In this document: in pieces, positions 43,793 to 55,800 of the stretch
Layout of the letters: each line of letters begins with the position of its first letter
Position numbering within the stretch: the first letter of the stretch is position 1
Assembly: GCA_025201765.1 (NCBI GenBank)
Contig: MU623417.1
Coordinates: 1-64,000 of the forward strand
Source of the DNA: Daldinia sp. FL1419
Lineage: Eukaryota > Ascomycota > Sordariomycetes > Xylariales > Hypoxylaceae
Reading direction: 5' to 3'
Length of the DNA stretch: 64,000 bases
The notes under the pieces: model-generated
Database searches by the model: none
What the model was told of the DNA's origin: nothing
What the model saw: the letters and a program-made list of their open reading frames with translations, nothing else
Made by a program: the position numbers and the translations under genes

Positions 43793-45622
43793 CCGGAAAG
43801 CAAGAGAAATCGGGACATTCGACTGCGACCGCATCCCTCTCGAGCAAAACGCGTCGGTTGGTCCAAGGGCAAAATTAATGAGATCACAGGTAGTTAGCGA
43901 GTACCTAGCGATACGATCGAGATTCTTAATGATAATGCGCCTTCTTGGCGTTAACTAAATATTAATTACTCAATTCAAGTCAGTCGACATGGCACTTGGG
44001 AGTATATTGCCTCTTGTCAACCACTCTTTTTCACGGGATGACCATCACGTTGATAAGATATTTTCTATAGCACGTATTATTAGCATATATCATCATGCAT
44101 CTCGTGTTCTGGATTCTCGGATAGCTTCAATTTAATTCTCAGCCTCAACTATAAGTTGACGTAGTTTCAGTCTTCCAGGTTGTATAGTCTTCCAGGCCCC
44201 AAGCACTACAACGGAACCATGTATGGATAGAAAACTTTAAACACTGACGTAGTTGGATTGCTACCTTTTAACCAAATACAATGTCGTATAATATATTTTG
44301 CGGTTCTATTAGCTTCGTTAGAACCATTTTTAAGAATGAGTGGCAAAGGCCCACCGTAGAAACCATCACCCTCTTCGGGAACGCAACCGGAGCAATATCA
44401 CGATGTCAGGCATCTTATGCGACTACGTTAGAAAATGACATGCATTGACTCGTTAGTTATCAAACGACGCGTGTCCTGTCGTATGTACATACAGGACATA
44501 CCACCTATACTCAACCCCCTTAGTCGCGAACGATTTCTCAAGGGATAGCTAAATAATTTACTAACCCAGTAGGTTAGACTCGTGGGAGCAAGGGACACGA
44601 TACACTATTATGCGACGAGTCCAGCCTTGATGCGTTCCGTACCTAGGTGTTCTGGAAGAAATAGCGTCACTAACTGCGACTGACGTTGGAGAACTAGCCA
44701 CTAAGACCTTAGGGGGCGAAACTAGGCGGAATAGAATCCCCGGAAAACACCTCAGGTGAACAGCTACTACGGGCCATAAGGCACGGGCTTCGAATTTGTA
44801 TATACGCATCCAAGAACGTGGGTTCCAGTCACCTGCACTAGTGCTCAAACATCCGGGGGCGACGGACTCAATGTGGCAACGCCAACGTCCTTGACGAAAT
44901 CCCGTCTTAGCTATATAATCGGGGACGCCGAGGGGACGCTAGGCAGCGTGTCTACCTCCGAAAGCGGCAGAATCGACATCCTGACTGACTCGTAATCTGG
45001 GGCCGTGTCATCTGGTGGGTACAGGTCCTCCAGGCCCAAGACCGGCTTAAAAATCGAATTCCCGCGCAACGCCGTCTGACTCGAAATATGGAGTCGTGCC
45101 CACGCGGCAGTAAGCGTCCGTCTCTAGACCACGTAATATCGTCAGTAACGGACCGACGAGATGTTTCGACTAAGGGGAAAGACAGGTGCCATGATTCGAA
45201 TCCACCCGTCGTGCTGGGCTGCAGTCATCGCCTTGACAAAGATGAGGTATGAATGGCGTACCCGAGTCGGGGCGCTGAGACGAATATAAGACGTGCGGGC
45301 CCCCATCGAAGTCATTTGTGTTTTTTTGCTTCCTTGGTCATCACACTCGCTGTCGTTCATTCTCTATAGCAACCAGTCATTTCAAACTAGCAAGTCATTG
45401 TATACTTGCGGCCTCTCTTTGCCACACCGGCGCACTTCCGTTCCCTCTACCAACGAATAAGAAAGTGGATTATAGCTTCTATTCCCGACTCGAGACCTTC
45501 TCTTCAACATCTCTACGACAAGAGTTATAAGAGAATCTTCAAAGCCAATTTCCACCCTTCGGGATTTCCACAGCATATCGACACTCAGTGTATACTCGCC
45601 AACTACTATATCTCAAACCAAT
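43793..45622. other. Intergenic region with a possible decayed gene
   Basis: No intact gene was found. The GC-richer part at about 44880-45360 may hold a relic (separate entry). Confidence 0.4.
44905..45122 (-). pseudogene. Possible 3' coding relic without start codon
   Basis: On the minus strand, about 70 codons are open. They read through ALRGNSIFKPVLGLEDLYPP and YESVRMSILPLSEV and end at a TAG near 44912. Base composition is GC-richer than the surroundings, and codon choice looks protein-like. There is no ATG near its 5' end. Upstream, another minus frame (45360-45142) could be an earlier exon, but no clean splice joins them. It could be a decayed gene or the last exon of a gene I cannot assemble. 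Family unknown. Confidence 0.25.
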
Positions 45623-45970
45623 ATGTATTCCTTCACCAAGATCATCGCAGTCCTATCCTGCGTCCTGCACTTCGTCGCTGCCTTTGACGGAGACCTGACC
45701 TACTACACCCCGGGCCTCGGGTCCTGCGGTCAGACAAACTCGGAAACAGATGCAGTGGTAGCCTTGTCGCCTGTCCAGTTCACCACAGACCCTCAAGCCT
45801 GTGGTAAGAAGATCCAGATTCACCTAGGCAACGCAACCACCACCGCTACCATTGCCGACAAGTGTCCCGCTTGCAGCGCAAACTCCATCGACGTCTCGCC
45901 TGCCGTCTTCCAGGCCCTCGCACCCCTGACCGTCGGTCGTGCTCAGATCGAGTGGGACTACGCCACGTAA
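45623..45970 (+). CDS. Small secreted double-psi beta-barrel (RlpA/expansin-like) protein
   Basis: Single exon, 115 aa. Residues 1-20 are a clear signal peptide (MYSFTKIIAVLSCVLHFVAA). The mature part begins DGDLTYYTPGLGSCG and contains NSETDAVVALSP, ACGKKIQIHLG, TATIADKCPACSANSIDVSPAVFQAL and VGRAQIEWDY, the usual strands of fungal DPBB/RlpA-like proteins. The aspartate in the ADKCPxC motif and the GSCGxTNSE motif are conserved. Such proteins are secreted, often in contact with plant hosts or cell walls; enzymatic activity is usually lacking. It is short and has no repeat or linker domain. Confidence 0.92.
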   Translation: MYSFTKIIAVLSCVLHFVAAFDGDLTYYTPGLGSCGQTNSETDAVVALSPVQFTTDPQACGKKIQIHLGNATTTATIADKCPACSANSIDVSPAVFQALAPLTVGRAQIEWDYAT

Positions 45971-46960
45971 AGTCCACCACACCGTATCTGAGCCCGCGGC
46001 CAAGAGGTCGTCGACGGGATATTACAACACAACGAAGAGACGAACAGGTTTCTCCGGATTAATAGAGTAGATACCAGTCTACCACTGCTCTTTCGTCGGA
46101 GGAAAAAAAAAGAAAAATGGGATGAAATTCGTGCCGCGAGGTGTGCAGGACATAGATCCTCGCCGCACGAATTCCACATACAAGATATGGAAACAGGAAA
46201 TATATTGAGAATGATACCTACGATAGACATACCGCACCTTATTGCTAGAGGGTGCCGACTTATAAGTCAGCTTATAGAGAATAAATAGACTCCAACCTAC
46301 TCTGCCTAGGTGTTCTAGGCAGTTAACTTAGACTCCACCTGAATTTCTCGTCGTGCTCCTCAATATAGATAACTACGGTTAGTTAGAGAGAAACTAAAAT
46401 AAGTGTGCTGAATTTGAGAAGAATTCTAAAAGTGCGTGGCTCACTAAACAAGTTTCAAATACCTAACCTAGCACAATGTACTGTGCACCTTCCATATCTC
46501 GCCCCTACCTGCCATCTAATAGGTATCTAGGTATTACCCCTTTCCACGGGTGACAGCGGGTATGTACTCGCATAGATATTCGCACGGATATTCGCACGGA
46601 TATTCGCACGGATAGGCTTTAAAGCACCACCATGCTTCAGATTAGAAATATTTCTCAGTACGCAGGACAGATTCGTAACACGAATCAGACCGAACAATTG
46701 CTTCACGTATTAAATAGGAACGGAACTAGTGGAGGAGATGCTTAAAACTATCGGGTATCTTATATTATGTCTATCATCATATTTCACATTACTGCTTACA
46801 TATCACCAAAGTCGAATGGATAGGGTGTGAAAGTATGTAAACTCTCAATTCATAACAATGATGATGATACAAGTCCAGCTTCAATGTTAAACCGCACGAT
46901 CATGCATCCGCTCCATTGACGCCCGCCTGTATACCCAAATCCATTTTTGACCCGGAACTC
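45971..46960. other. Convergent intergenic region
   Basis: Besides the 3' flanks of the DPBB gene and hacA, it holds a 12-bp tandem repeat (46576-46613). No gene was seen. Confidence 0.4.
46576..46613 (+). repeat. 12-bp tandem repeat (ATTCGCACGGAT)
   Basis: Three head-to-tail copies, preceded by a variant copy (TACTCGCATAGAT), are present. Confidence 0.85.
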
Positions 46961-48657
46961 CTACGGAGAAAGCCTAATCCGCTTTCCGCCCCCCAGTTCC
47001 AGTTCTGTCATTTCTCTTTCCCGTTTTGATGTGGTAGTCACCGATAATACAATATTTTGTGATGGTATTACTGTCTGTTCTCCGGGGACGCTTGATAATC
47101 CGAGTCTCGAGTCTGGCGAGGAGGCTATAGTCGCCTCCTTCGACGATAATAATTTCCGTTCTTCGACAGTGATTGCCCACAATAGAGTGAGCAATACCTC
47201 TCGCGACGGTAAGCTGGTGCCGTCTGGCCACGTCTGCGGTCCACGGCTCTGATCACCCTTGATACCCGGGGATCCAACTGCCAGCTCTTCGACTCGGTCA
47301 TCGCGTCCCTTCTCAGACACTAACCGCAATAACCCCATCGTCGCATCCTTGAGCGGACGCGCCAAGATGGGGCTGCTGGTTAAGAGCTTCCGAAGGGATC
47401 TGATTCTCAGAGTCGAAGAGGCCGAATGCTGGGTCCGGGTGTTCTTGGGCAACCAAGTCGCTTCCCGCGGTCGCGCCTGGAACTGCGCCGCTGACGTCGT
47501 CGGTGCTGAGGAACTGGTCGAAGTCGAAGTCCGGAAATTGGGGGGTCGAGTTACCAGCCAGATTATTGTACTCAAAATCGAGGGGGTCGGATGAAGGACT
47601 AAATTGGCCTTGAGCGCCCCACGAATCAACGTCAAAGGGTGTCGAAAGGCTGAAAGCATCACCGAAGAGGCTGTCAGCAGCGTTTGAAGCTGCAGGAAGA
47701 GTGATAGCGCTAGAGGCGCTGGTTGTCGCGAGGCCGTCCACGATTGCGGAACTTCCACCGACGGACACTGCAGGTCGCACAACACCGCTGCTGGATGTTG
47801 TGTCTCGTCGGAGGTAGTTGTGGAAGTGGGGGCTGTCGCGGCTTCTTCAGCCGTTGACGATTCGGGAAAGGTATCATCAGGGACGGGGGATAATTCAGGG
47901 GACAGAGAAGCAGGGTCGACAGTACCGTCCTGCTCGGGCATGAGGATAAAATCATTGATCATGCCAGACTTGTCTTGGGCCGCGCCATCTTGAGATGATC
48001 CAAATAACGGCTGAGATAGAGTTAAGGGAGAAGGCTGGAAGCCATCTAAGGGAGACGAGCTACGGCTAACACCAGAGCCTCGTCGAAGTTTATTTAATTC
48101 ATCCATCAACATTTCGTTTGTTTTTTGCTGGTTACGCAAGAGCTCCTCCAGCTGACGATTTCTTTGTTCTAAAGCTTCCACCTCTTGACGCTTACGTTCA
48201 CGGGAGGACTGGGCAGCACGACGATTCCTGAGAACTCGCTCTACTCGTCGTTGCTCTTTTTCATCTTCGGTCTTGGCCCGTTTCCTATGATTATGTTAGC
48301 CAGGCACGCATTCCGCTGACGCGCTTACGAGTAATCATACCTCGGAGGTAGGTTTGTCTTAGGTTCGGGAAGAACCTGACCCCACGACTTTCGCTTCTTG
48401 GTTGGCTTCTTTTCGGGGTTCTCCGGAGACGGAGACGGCGTAGATTGGACCGTGGCCGAGTCTCCGAGTCTCTCCTCGGTGTATGATTGAGGAGTCATAA
48501 CGCTCTCCAAAGGGTTCAATGCAGAAGTCGTGGGGAATAAAGAAGGGTATGTTTCGCCTGGTACTGACAAGAGAGACTCTGCAGGAGATGTCTCAAACTT
48601 TACTTGGGGAGTCGACGTAGTCGTAGTCGTTTGTTGACTTTCCCAAGTAGCCATCAT
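46961..48657 (-). CDS. hacA: HacA, bZIP activator of the unfolded protein response
   Basis: Conventional exons are 48657-48341 and 48284-46961. The basic region reads RVERVLRNRRAAQSSRERKR (N-x7-R), followed by a leucine zipper (LEQRNRQLEELLRNQQKTNEMLMDEL). The N-terminal half is rich in Ser, Thr and Pro, with KKPTKKRKSWGQVLPEPKTNLPPRKRAKTEDEKEQRR before the basic region, as in HacA/Hac1. Unspliced mRNA encodes 546 aa. Removing the 20-nt Ire1-type intron (47787-47768) shifts the frame so that translation ends at 47313, giving 422 aa with the typical C-terminus (SLFGDAFSLSTPFDVDSWG). ER stress controls this switch. The activated factor induces chaperones and the secretory pathway in the nucleus. 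Confidence 0.95.
47768..47787 (-). other. hacA: Unconventional 20-nt Ire1-spliced intron of hacA
   Basis: On the minus strand the two cuts follow CAGCAG and CTGCAG, matching the CNGCNG-type Ire1 sites. The segment between them is exactly 20 nt, the length known for filamentous-fungal hacA. Removal joins HPA to VSVGGSSAIVDG and opens the 155-codon frame that ends at 47313. Confidence 0.92.
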
Positions 48658-51600
48658 GATTTAGTTTGGCTGTTGATAGGAGGACTTTTTTTATGGTATT
48701 CTTCTGATTGCGTATTGGATGCAAGCTAATTTGTTTAGTAGCTACTTGATCCGGGGAATTCTTTAGCTTAAATTGTTGTAGGTGCAGAAGATAAAAATGG
48801 ATTCAAGCTGGAAGTAGAGAGGTGCCGTCCCAGTTCCTCAATACAGATAAACAGCTGAAATCACCTCTGCCAGCGCATCGTCTAGCGAGAGGCTACAGTG
48901 GTACGAGGATACTCGGTACTCGGAATAACTGAATGACTCAGTCTAGGCTACCAAATTAAAAAAGGGGAACCAGGTGAATGATAGGTAGCAGGTAGCGGTA
49001 AGAAAGCGAAAGGACAGCGTGGCCACTAATTTTAAAAGTAAAGTATATTATTATGATTGGTGGGTTGGTGAATGACTGTTGAGCTTTGGTTTGATGGTTC
49101 GAAGCAAGCAGGCAGGATCGAAGGAGACGAGTGCTTCTCTTTATGTTCAACGTGTCCTGTTAGTAAAGAGGTGGGTCAGGTGGGTCTATATTGCCTGGAT
49201 GCCTGAGGCAGAAGCTGCCCCTTGCTGATTTCCAAACTAATACTCGGATGTGTCAGCCATTAGTGGGGCTAAAGGAAGGCTACGTACCACCCCCCTGCGC
49301 TAGTTCCTCTGTGCTGCGCTGTACATCCGGTACTTCTGTGTGTGTGCACCTTGTGTATGGTTCTTGTGCTACAGGGATTAGGATTTCGGGGGCAAGAGGG
49401 AATGCCAGGGGTGAATAGATCTGAACAAGGCAAGTGGATCTGTGGTACCCAAGCCACCGAGACGAATGAGAACTCCCTACCGCCAAGTAACTACAAGTAC
49501 TATTCTCACTATTCTCAAAGCAATATTACGGACAAGCTACTTTCCAAAGATACCGCCGGACCTCTCGTACCTTTGCCCGTCTGCCCGTAAAGCTCCTCCC
49601 TTTTCCCTTCAGTTCCATTTAGTAATTTAGGTCAATCGTCCGGCCCGGAGCGCGGTATTGGTGGTATTGGTAGTCGGAGTGTTACCTATGTTACATCCAT
49701 CCCCTTTTGAACTTGTCCAGCTTTCCCATCTACCATTCAATTAATTAATTTACTCAATTCATCACAGAAACTTACCGAAACTGTTTGCCTCTTACGGCGT
49801 ATAGTACAAACCTCTCTCATATCTACTTCTCGGCTTCTTTACTTCATAAGGCATTCTAAGCGGACTGGCGGGATAGAATAGTAGAATATCCACCAAAAGT
49901 ACCGAAACACATCACAAAATGGGGATTATTGTGTTGTCCAACTTATCCTATCTCGTCATTCTACATTGCAGTAGTCTAGTTGAATCCCCCTGACGAACTT
50001 TTGAGGTTGACCCTCTCAGCCTCTGATTTTTGAACAGCATCTCCACCAATCGAAGCTAATTTGGAAAAGCTCCATGGCTTGGAGTGGGTTATTATTAGCA
50101 ACCCGGCTCAGTGGACTGCCCAGGGGACGTGTTGGACCAATTTCATGTCAGCCCGCCGCTGACTTGCATCTTGCTGTCGCTCAGAACCCTAACTTTCACC
50201 AACTTTACAGAATAATTGTTGGGTTAGGTTATTCGTGGCGTATAATTATGGCACGGAATCCACAATATCACAATTAGATCGGTTGAGGATTCGGATTTGA
50301 CGAGAATAAGGTTCACGATCGTCCAGGGTGACCGCCATGACATTCCATCCACTTCTAGGTGTTCCCGATTCAACCACCAACTAGTGATTTGAGTAAAATC
50401 TATAACAGACTTCTTTCGGCTTGATATGGTTAAGACGGGCACACCGAAGCTGACTCCGAGAAAGAGAATTTGGAAGAGCAATCTATTTACAATTAATCAA
50501 TACCTGGGGTATTAGCCTGTATCGCTGCCGAGCCAAAATGGCCGGCGAGCCGCGGCGGAATCACTACCGAAGCCGTCCGCACAACCTAGCATCACAGTTT
50601 GACAACCGACGATCTGGGGACTGGGGAAATACCAAAGTTTATTATTGCAAGTCTTGGTTTAACCAATGGGATGTTTTGCCAGGGAAACGGCAGTCTTAAA
50701 CCATGTGGTGTTCTAGACATTTGCAAGTATTTCGACTCTGGTGGAGGGGAATGCGACACACGCGATACACTAATAGAGCCGTCCGAAACCCCGAGAGATT
50801 CTTGAGGCTATCGCCAACGGAGTTGCTCGCTCCTCGGCCTCGGCCAAATGCTATCTTAGACTATTGTGACAAACATGAAGGTTAAGTTGTAACTACATGC
50901 AATTAGGGTTTGCTAAAATTACGTTATACGTGCTAGACTTGAGCACTTTCGTTCGGTCTTACGTCTAAAATCCCACGATCCTTCGATGCAACATACGACC
51001 AAAATCGACAACTATAACAATCATAGTAACTGGAAATACAATCCCCTGCATTTCAGAAAAGATATTGATCTTATAGGAATTACTAACAACTACGCCTAAG
51101 CGTTCATGTAGCACGTTGTAGCGTAAGAATGACATGGCTGATTATAAGCTACTGCTTACACAAAGACAAACTCAGTTACAATCACGTCTTCTGCCCCTGT
51201 TGCTGAAATAGGGAAGCCAATAGCTTATCGCTTATCGTCTTACATCTTGTTCTATCGTCTTGCCTATTCAGTTATAAGCCGCCGAGAAACCCAAGGTTCT
51301 GGTGACTGTCTAATTTCGGCGAAGTCTCAAGTCCACTGCCAAGTACATGTATGGCGTAAGCTGCTAACATTAAGGATTTCTATAATTACTACATTGAAAA
51401 GACCATCGCACAAAGGCGGTAGAATTGCATCTTATCACTATATCGAACCTCTTTTCTACCTGGTATCTAGCATTAGGTACCTAGGTAATTATCTATACTA
51501 ATAAGTGACCAATCATAATTCTGCTACCTACCCAGGTATAGTTATAATTATTCCATTATAATTAACTAGCACGCTGTGATAGTTGCATTCGTCTGTTAGG

Positions 51601-54111
51601 GCTGATATGATGGCTTCAGCGTCGCGATACGGGATTGGCCAACCTTTACGCCTCACCGTACTCAGCCTCCCTCGTAGACGCTCACTCGCATCAGACTACT
51701 TGAATTTTTAGCATCATCGTGCGATGTTAGTTTCACTCTGAAATTATTAGCTTGCTTGATTTACGAGTAATTTCGTGCGATGATGTACTTGTACTATGCG
51801 CTATATATACCTATATATATATTTTATATAAGATGGGAGTAGAAAGATAAGCGGCCGAAAATGAAACACGAAATCTGTATGTATATAGTAAGAGAAATGT
51901 CCTGCTCGTAACTCTTCGATTCCACAGGTCCCAGACACCTTCCGCTTCAAATTGTGCGCCCGAAGTTCCGCCCGCACGGTTATTCTTTTCAATTCCCCCT
52001 GTCCCCGTTTTCGAATCGAGCAGAGTGGATCGCGGGTCATCCAAATATGGATTCACGATTCGCAATCTTCCCCGCAATCCCGATTTAATAAACCAGCAGA
52101 TCGGGATGGAGGCGCAACATCTCTTCTACATGATGTACGACATCGAACTCGAGTGGGAATTGGGGCGGAATTCACATCGAAGGTTCCAAATCCTCAATAT
52201 AATTGAATACCTAGGTATCTAAGCATGAAGATGCATAATTTGTGTACCTGCCTGGTAGATACATAGTATAACTAGCAAACTCCAAGTCGCAATACAACTC
52301 TCCTGTTCACTTATTAGTGTATTACTCCAAACAGCTGAACCATTCACTACGCAGTACGCTTATTCATTGGCTATACCCAAGACATACAAGCAGATGGCTA
52401 TGACCTCTCAGACATAATTATTAGCTCACATAGCGTACATGAGCACAAATCATTCGAAAGGTTTAAGCCGGTTAAACCACTAACCTAGTTAGAGTCAAGT
52501 AAGATGGGATAGACGGCGAGTCTTACACGACGCCTTGTTTCAGGAAATTGTGGGCGGACCCAGAGGTTCTAGCCCCTCCTCTGAATGGTTCATTCTCCAG
52601 CAACCAATCACGATCTCGTCCGCCCATCCCCCCTTTTTTCTCCCTCCCGTCTCCCGATAAGGGGGGTCGGACTTTCAGTACGCGGGACTCAGAACGAGAC
52701 CGTATTTGAACACGAGGCCCTCCTTGATTACGCAATACGGTCCGCTAATCATGATGCTTTCCTTGCCATGCTATGCACATCCAAATGCTTTTGTATCATC
52801 GTATGGTTAATACATGCCATACCGGGCAGTTCGGCCGTGAGAATAAGGAGATACTGATGAAGGCCGCGCGCGACATGCGGTCCTATCTCTACGATGATCC
52901 GACAAATGATTTTAAAGGCGCAGAGCATTTGCTTTGTAAAGTGAATCAGAATGCAAGGACTTGCCTATCTTGTTGTTGCTATGTGTTCCAATATTGATTT
53001 ACGCCTCACGTCATGTTTTAAGCTGACGACAGGCCGACCGATATACTACGTGGTAGCTCTTATTTGAAACTTTGCAATCGTCCAATCGCATTGAAGTATT
53101 TTTGGTGATCTAGCTGATCTTAGTTATTATAGTGGTAATGATTTATAAAAGGTAGCCTGTTTGAACGAATGCGCAAGTATATCACAAAAGTACATACATA
53201 CACGATATTCCGCCGTATCAGTCAGTGTCGGATTCATTACGAGGAATATCGCGTAATCGTATCGAAATCATTTGCCTCAGACCTTTTACCTACCCCCAAT
53301 TGGACCAAGGTAAAGAGAAGGTAGAGAAGGTATCAACTCCTAATTTGTCATGGCCTTGTGAAAGGGAGCGCAACTACAAAGACACGACAGCATCCCTGGG
53401 AAATAATAAATTGTATCGGCATTGCCTACCTTTGCATATCAATGAGCAAATATCCATTATTGACGTAGCTTGTTTCGTAGAAACCGGGCTCCCTTGAGTA
53501 ACTTGAAATATTGCAGTTTGTAGCGGCTCTGGGGCGTTTGGAATTTCGTTTGCCTGTTACAACCAGACTAATTAATCAAACAGTGATGGTAACCCGAGTG
53601 ATTGTAAGAGCAGCCTATCCTATCAATAATCACGAGGATGTTGTAAGCAGTAAGTACGGCCATGATTCAAACGCGTTCTTTTCAATGTTCTACGAATCGA
53701 GCACCGAGCACCGATGCAAATGAGATATTATCGATAAGGAATATGTGGCTTCAAAGCGCATTATGTAAAATATGTGGCTTAGATGATAGTTTCCTTGGCA
53801 GATGGACAGGATTAAAAAGGTACAACATAGTTGTACACCAGAGTGCGTCATTTGCTGGCTTCCATTGGCCCCCACCATTCAGGAAACGCCTCGCGCCGAC
53901 TTTGGACCAAGCCGTGAATCGCAACTCTTCCCCATCCATCTAGATTCTACACATCACGACAAGCCATCCCGACGACTCAATATACCCTAGGTAGCCTATA
54001 CAGGCATTTCAACGTCTAGATTTATCAATCGAATATTGACTGAGTGATTCAATTCGACTAAGTCAACCACTCTCCCGCTGCCACCCCATTCGTCTCCAGA
54101 CCTCGGTCAAA
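48658..54111. other. 5.4-kb gene-poor stretch
   Basis: No supported gene is present. Open frames are all under about 95 codons, mostly with non-ATG starts and no family resemblance. Single TACCTAGGTA-type palindromes occur near 51478, 52209 and 53988. A possible decayed frame lies at 52690-52997 (separate entry). The hacA leader occupies the first few hundred bases. Composition is ordinary, so it is not a RIP block. Untranslated RNAs could be present but cannot be recognised. Confidence 0.4.
52690..52997 (+). pseudogene. Possible decayed coding frame with one frameshift
   Basis: FEHEALLDYAIRSANHDAFLAML in one frame continues as HIQMLLYHRMVNTCH, GRENKEILMKAARDMRSYLY and DDPTNDFKGAEHLL in another, with an apparent frameshift near 52773. 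The text looks protein-like but matches no family I know. It may also be chance. Confidence 0.2.
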
Positions 54112-54900
54112 ATGTCTAACCGACAACTCGCCCGCGACACGCAAGTCGAATTCCAGGCGCGCGTACGTTACTCTCCTGATGGACTCCTCTATATCGCACG
54201 TACGAGGCTAACATGCCCTCCTCCCATATAGTTCCAAGCGAAGCAAGCGCGCCGCGAAGCACAAAAGGCAGCAAAGCAAGACCCTCTGCTCAAGAAGCAA
54301 ATCCAAGACCTATTAAAGAAAGGCGACACGGCCAAGGCCTACCAAAAAGCCAAGATGCTGCTCTCCAAGCAGGCGCTCGCTCAGCAGATGGACCAGATGG
54401 CCGACATGGCCGAACTCAGCGTTGCCCAGATCCAGGCCAACAACGCCATGAACCGCATGACGCACATGATGGGCCAGTCCTCGCGAACCATGACCGCCGC
54501 CCAGCGCAACATGAACCCCGAGCGTGTACGTCTCGCCGCCTTTCTCTTACCCCACGACCTTGCCCAAGACCCTTTGTAAATGTCAGACGTGAATACTAAC
54601 ACCACCCCATAACTCCAGACCCTCATGACCCTCGAGCAATTCAAGCAGCAAAACGAAGAATACGCCGTCAACAACGGCATCTACCAAGACGCCATCTCCC
54701 AGACGACCTCGCAGCAAGTCTCCGAGGACGCGGTCCACGAGCTCCTCGGCAAGCTCGCCGACGACGCCGGCGTCCAGCTCAACTCGCAGCTCAACTCGGC
54801 GCAGCCAAGCCGCGCCGAGCCCGCCCTCCCGCAGACCGCCGAGCCCACCGCCGAAGAGGAAGACGCCCTGCAGCAGCGCCTCCGCGCCCTCCGCGCCTAG
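54112..54900 (+). CDS. did2: ESCRT-III protein, CHMP1/Did2 (Vps46) type
   Basis: Exons are 54112-54162, 54232-54525 and 54619-54900 (208 aa). The N-terminal helix-rich core (QARREAQKAAKQDPLLKKQIQDLLKKGDTAKAYQKAKMLL...MADMAELSVAQIQANNAMNRMTHMMGQSSRTM) follows the SNF7-family pattern. MTLEQFKQQNEEYAVNNGIYQDAI and a C-terminal LLGKLADDAGVQL then match the CHMP1/Did2 subfamily. The extreme C-terminus (EEEDALQQRLRALRA) is a MIM1-like motif, (D/E)xxLxxRLxxL(R/K), that binds the MIT domain of Vps4. Such proteins recruit Vps4 and regulate ESCRT-III disassembly at endosomes and other membranes. The length fits the family and there are no lesions. Confidence 0.92.
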
Positions 54901-55800
54901 AAAGCCGACGGCGGGAGCCCCGACGGGCATGGTAGTGGGGATGGCGAAGGCGCTGCGCGGACGGCGGCGTGAGCGTAGCTATTTGGCGAGAGGAAGAAAG
55001 CATGGATATTCACATCTTATCTAATCGAGTACGGGACGGCAGACTTTGCTTAGCATTACGACATGAAGGATTGGTTTGGCGTTCCGGTCATTATTCTTTT
55101 TTTTTTTCTCTTTTTTTATGTAGACGCCGTTGTTGTGCAATAGAGCTCGTTCCGAGCGTCACGTTGATATTCTGACACGTCGAAGTCGTAGAGAGGCGTT
55201 AGGTCTTGGTATGAATAGCATCGAGCCTCTATTAGTAGTGGCGGGCATTTCTCGTAGGTAAAGACTTCATTCATTCCGTTGCGTAGTTGTGGGTTTCGAT
55301 ATATATACCTTAACTATGACTGTGAATACAAGTAACCTTGGGCTGTCTACGTTCTCTTCTGGATTGCATAACTACCTACCTATAGTACTGGTCTCTCTGC
55401 TTGGGAGTGGTACGTAGGCGGAGGGACTTGGTTCCATTTAGGACGTCGAACCTCTAACCTACGTACTAATAGATACCTAGGTATATAAAGAACTATACTA
55501 TTTAGGCCCTTGGTAGTGCATAAGTGAGTTATCGATCTAGTTACTCTATTACCAAACATACCTAGGTACTTTTGACCTGACTATGCCACGTCCTCGTAGG
55601 TATCTTCAAGCCTCTGGAACATGAAAGCACAAAAAAGGGGCATCGGCCGAATAGCAAATTATATTTCATCAATAATCGTGGCCATCATCTCAGTCGTACC
55701 CCGTTACTTTTGTACATACGCGATTCTAGCTAATTTTTCAATACTCCAAACCCTGAGCCCCTCAAACCTCCAGTCCCTCGCCGGCCCGGGGGGGACGCAG
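54901..55800. other. Convergent intergenic region, no gene seen
   Basis: A T-rich tract (55097-55119) and TACCTAGGTA palindromes (55482, 55560) are present. No gene was seen. Confidence 0.4.

Noticed and set aside
44561..44848. 95-codon minus-strand open frame
   Set aside because: No domain, no splice partner, and no composition difference from surrounding intergenic DNA.
45185..45205. GATTCGAATCC, a tRNA B-box-like string
   Set aside because: No T-stem, anticodon arm or acceptor stem can be formed around it on either strand.
50224..50481. Frame beginning MLFQILFLGVSFGVP, resembling a signal peptide
   Set aside because: It starts at TTG rather than ATG and the remainder does not look like a secreted protein; probably chance.
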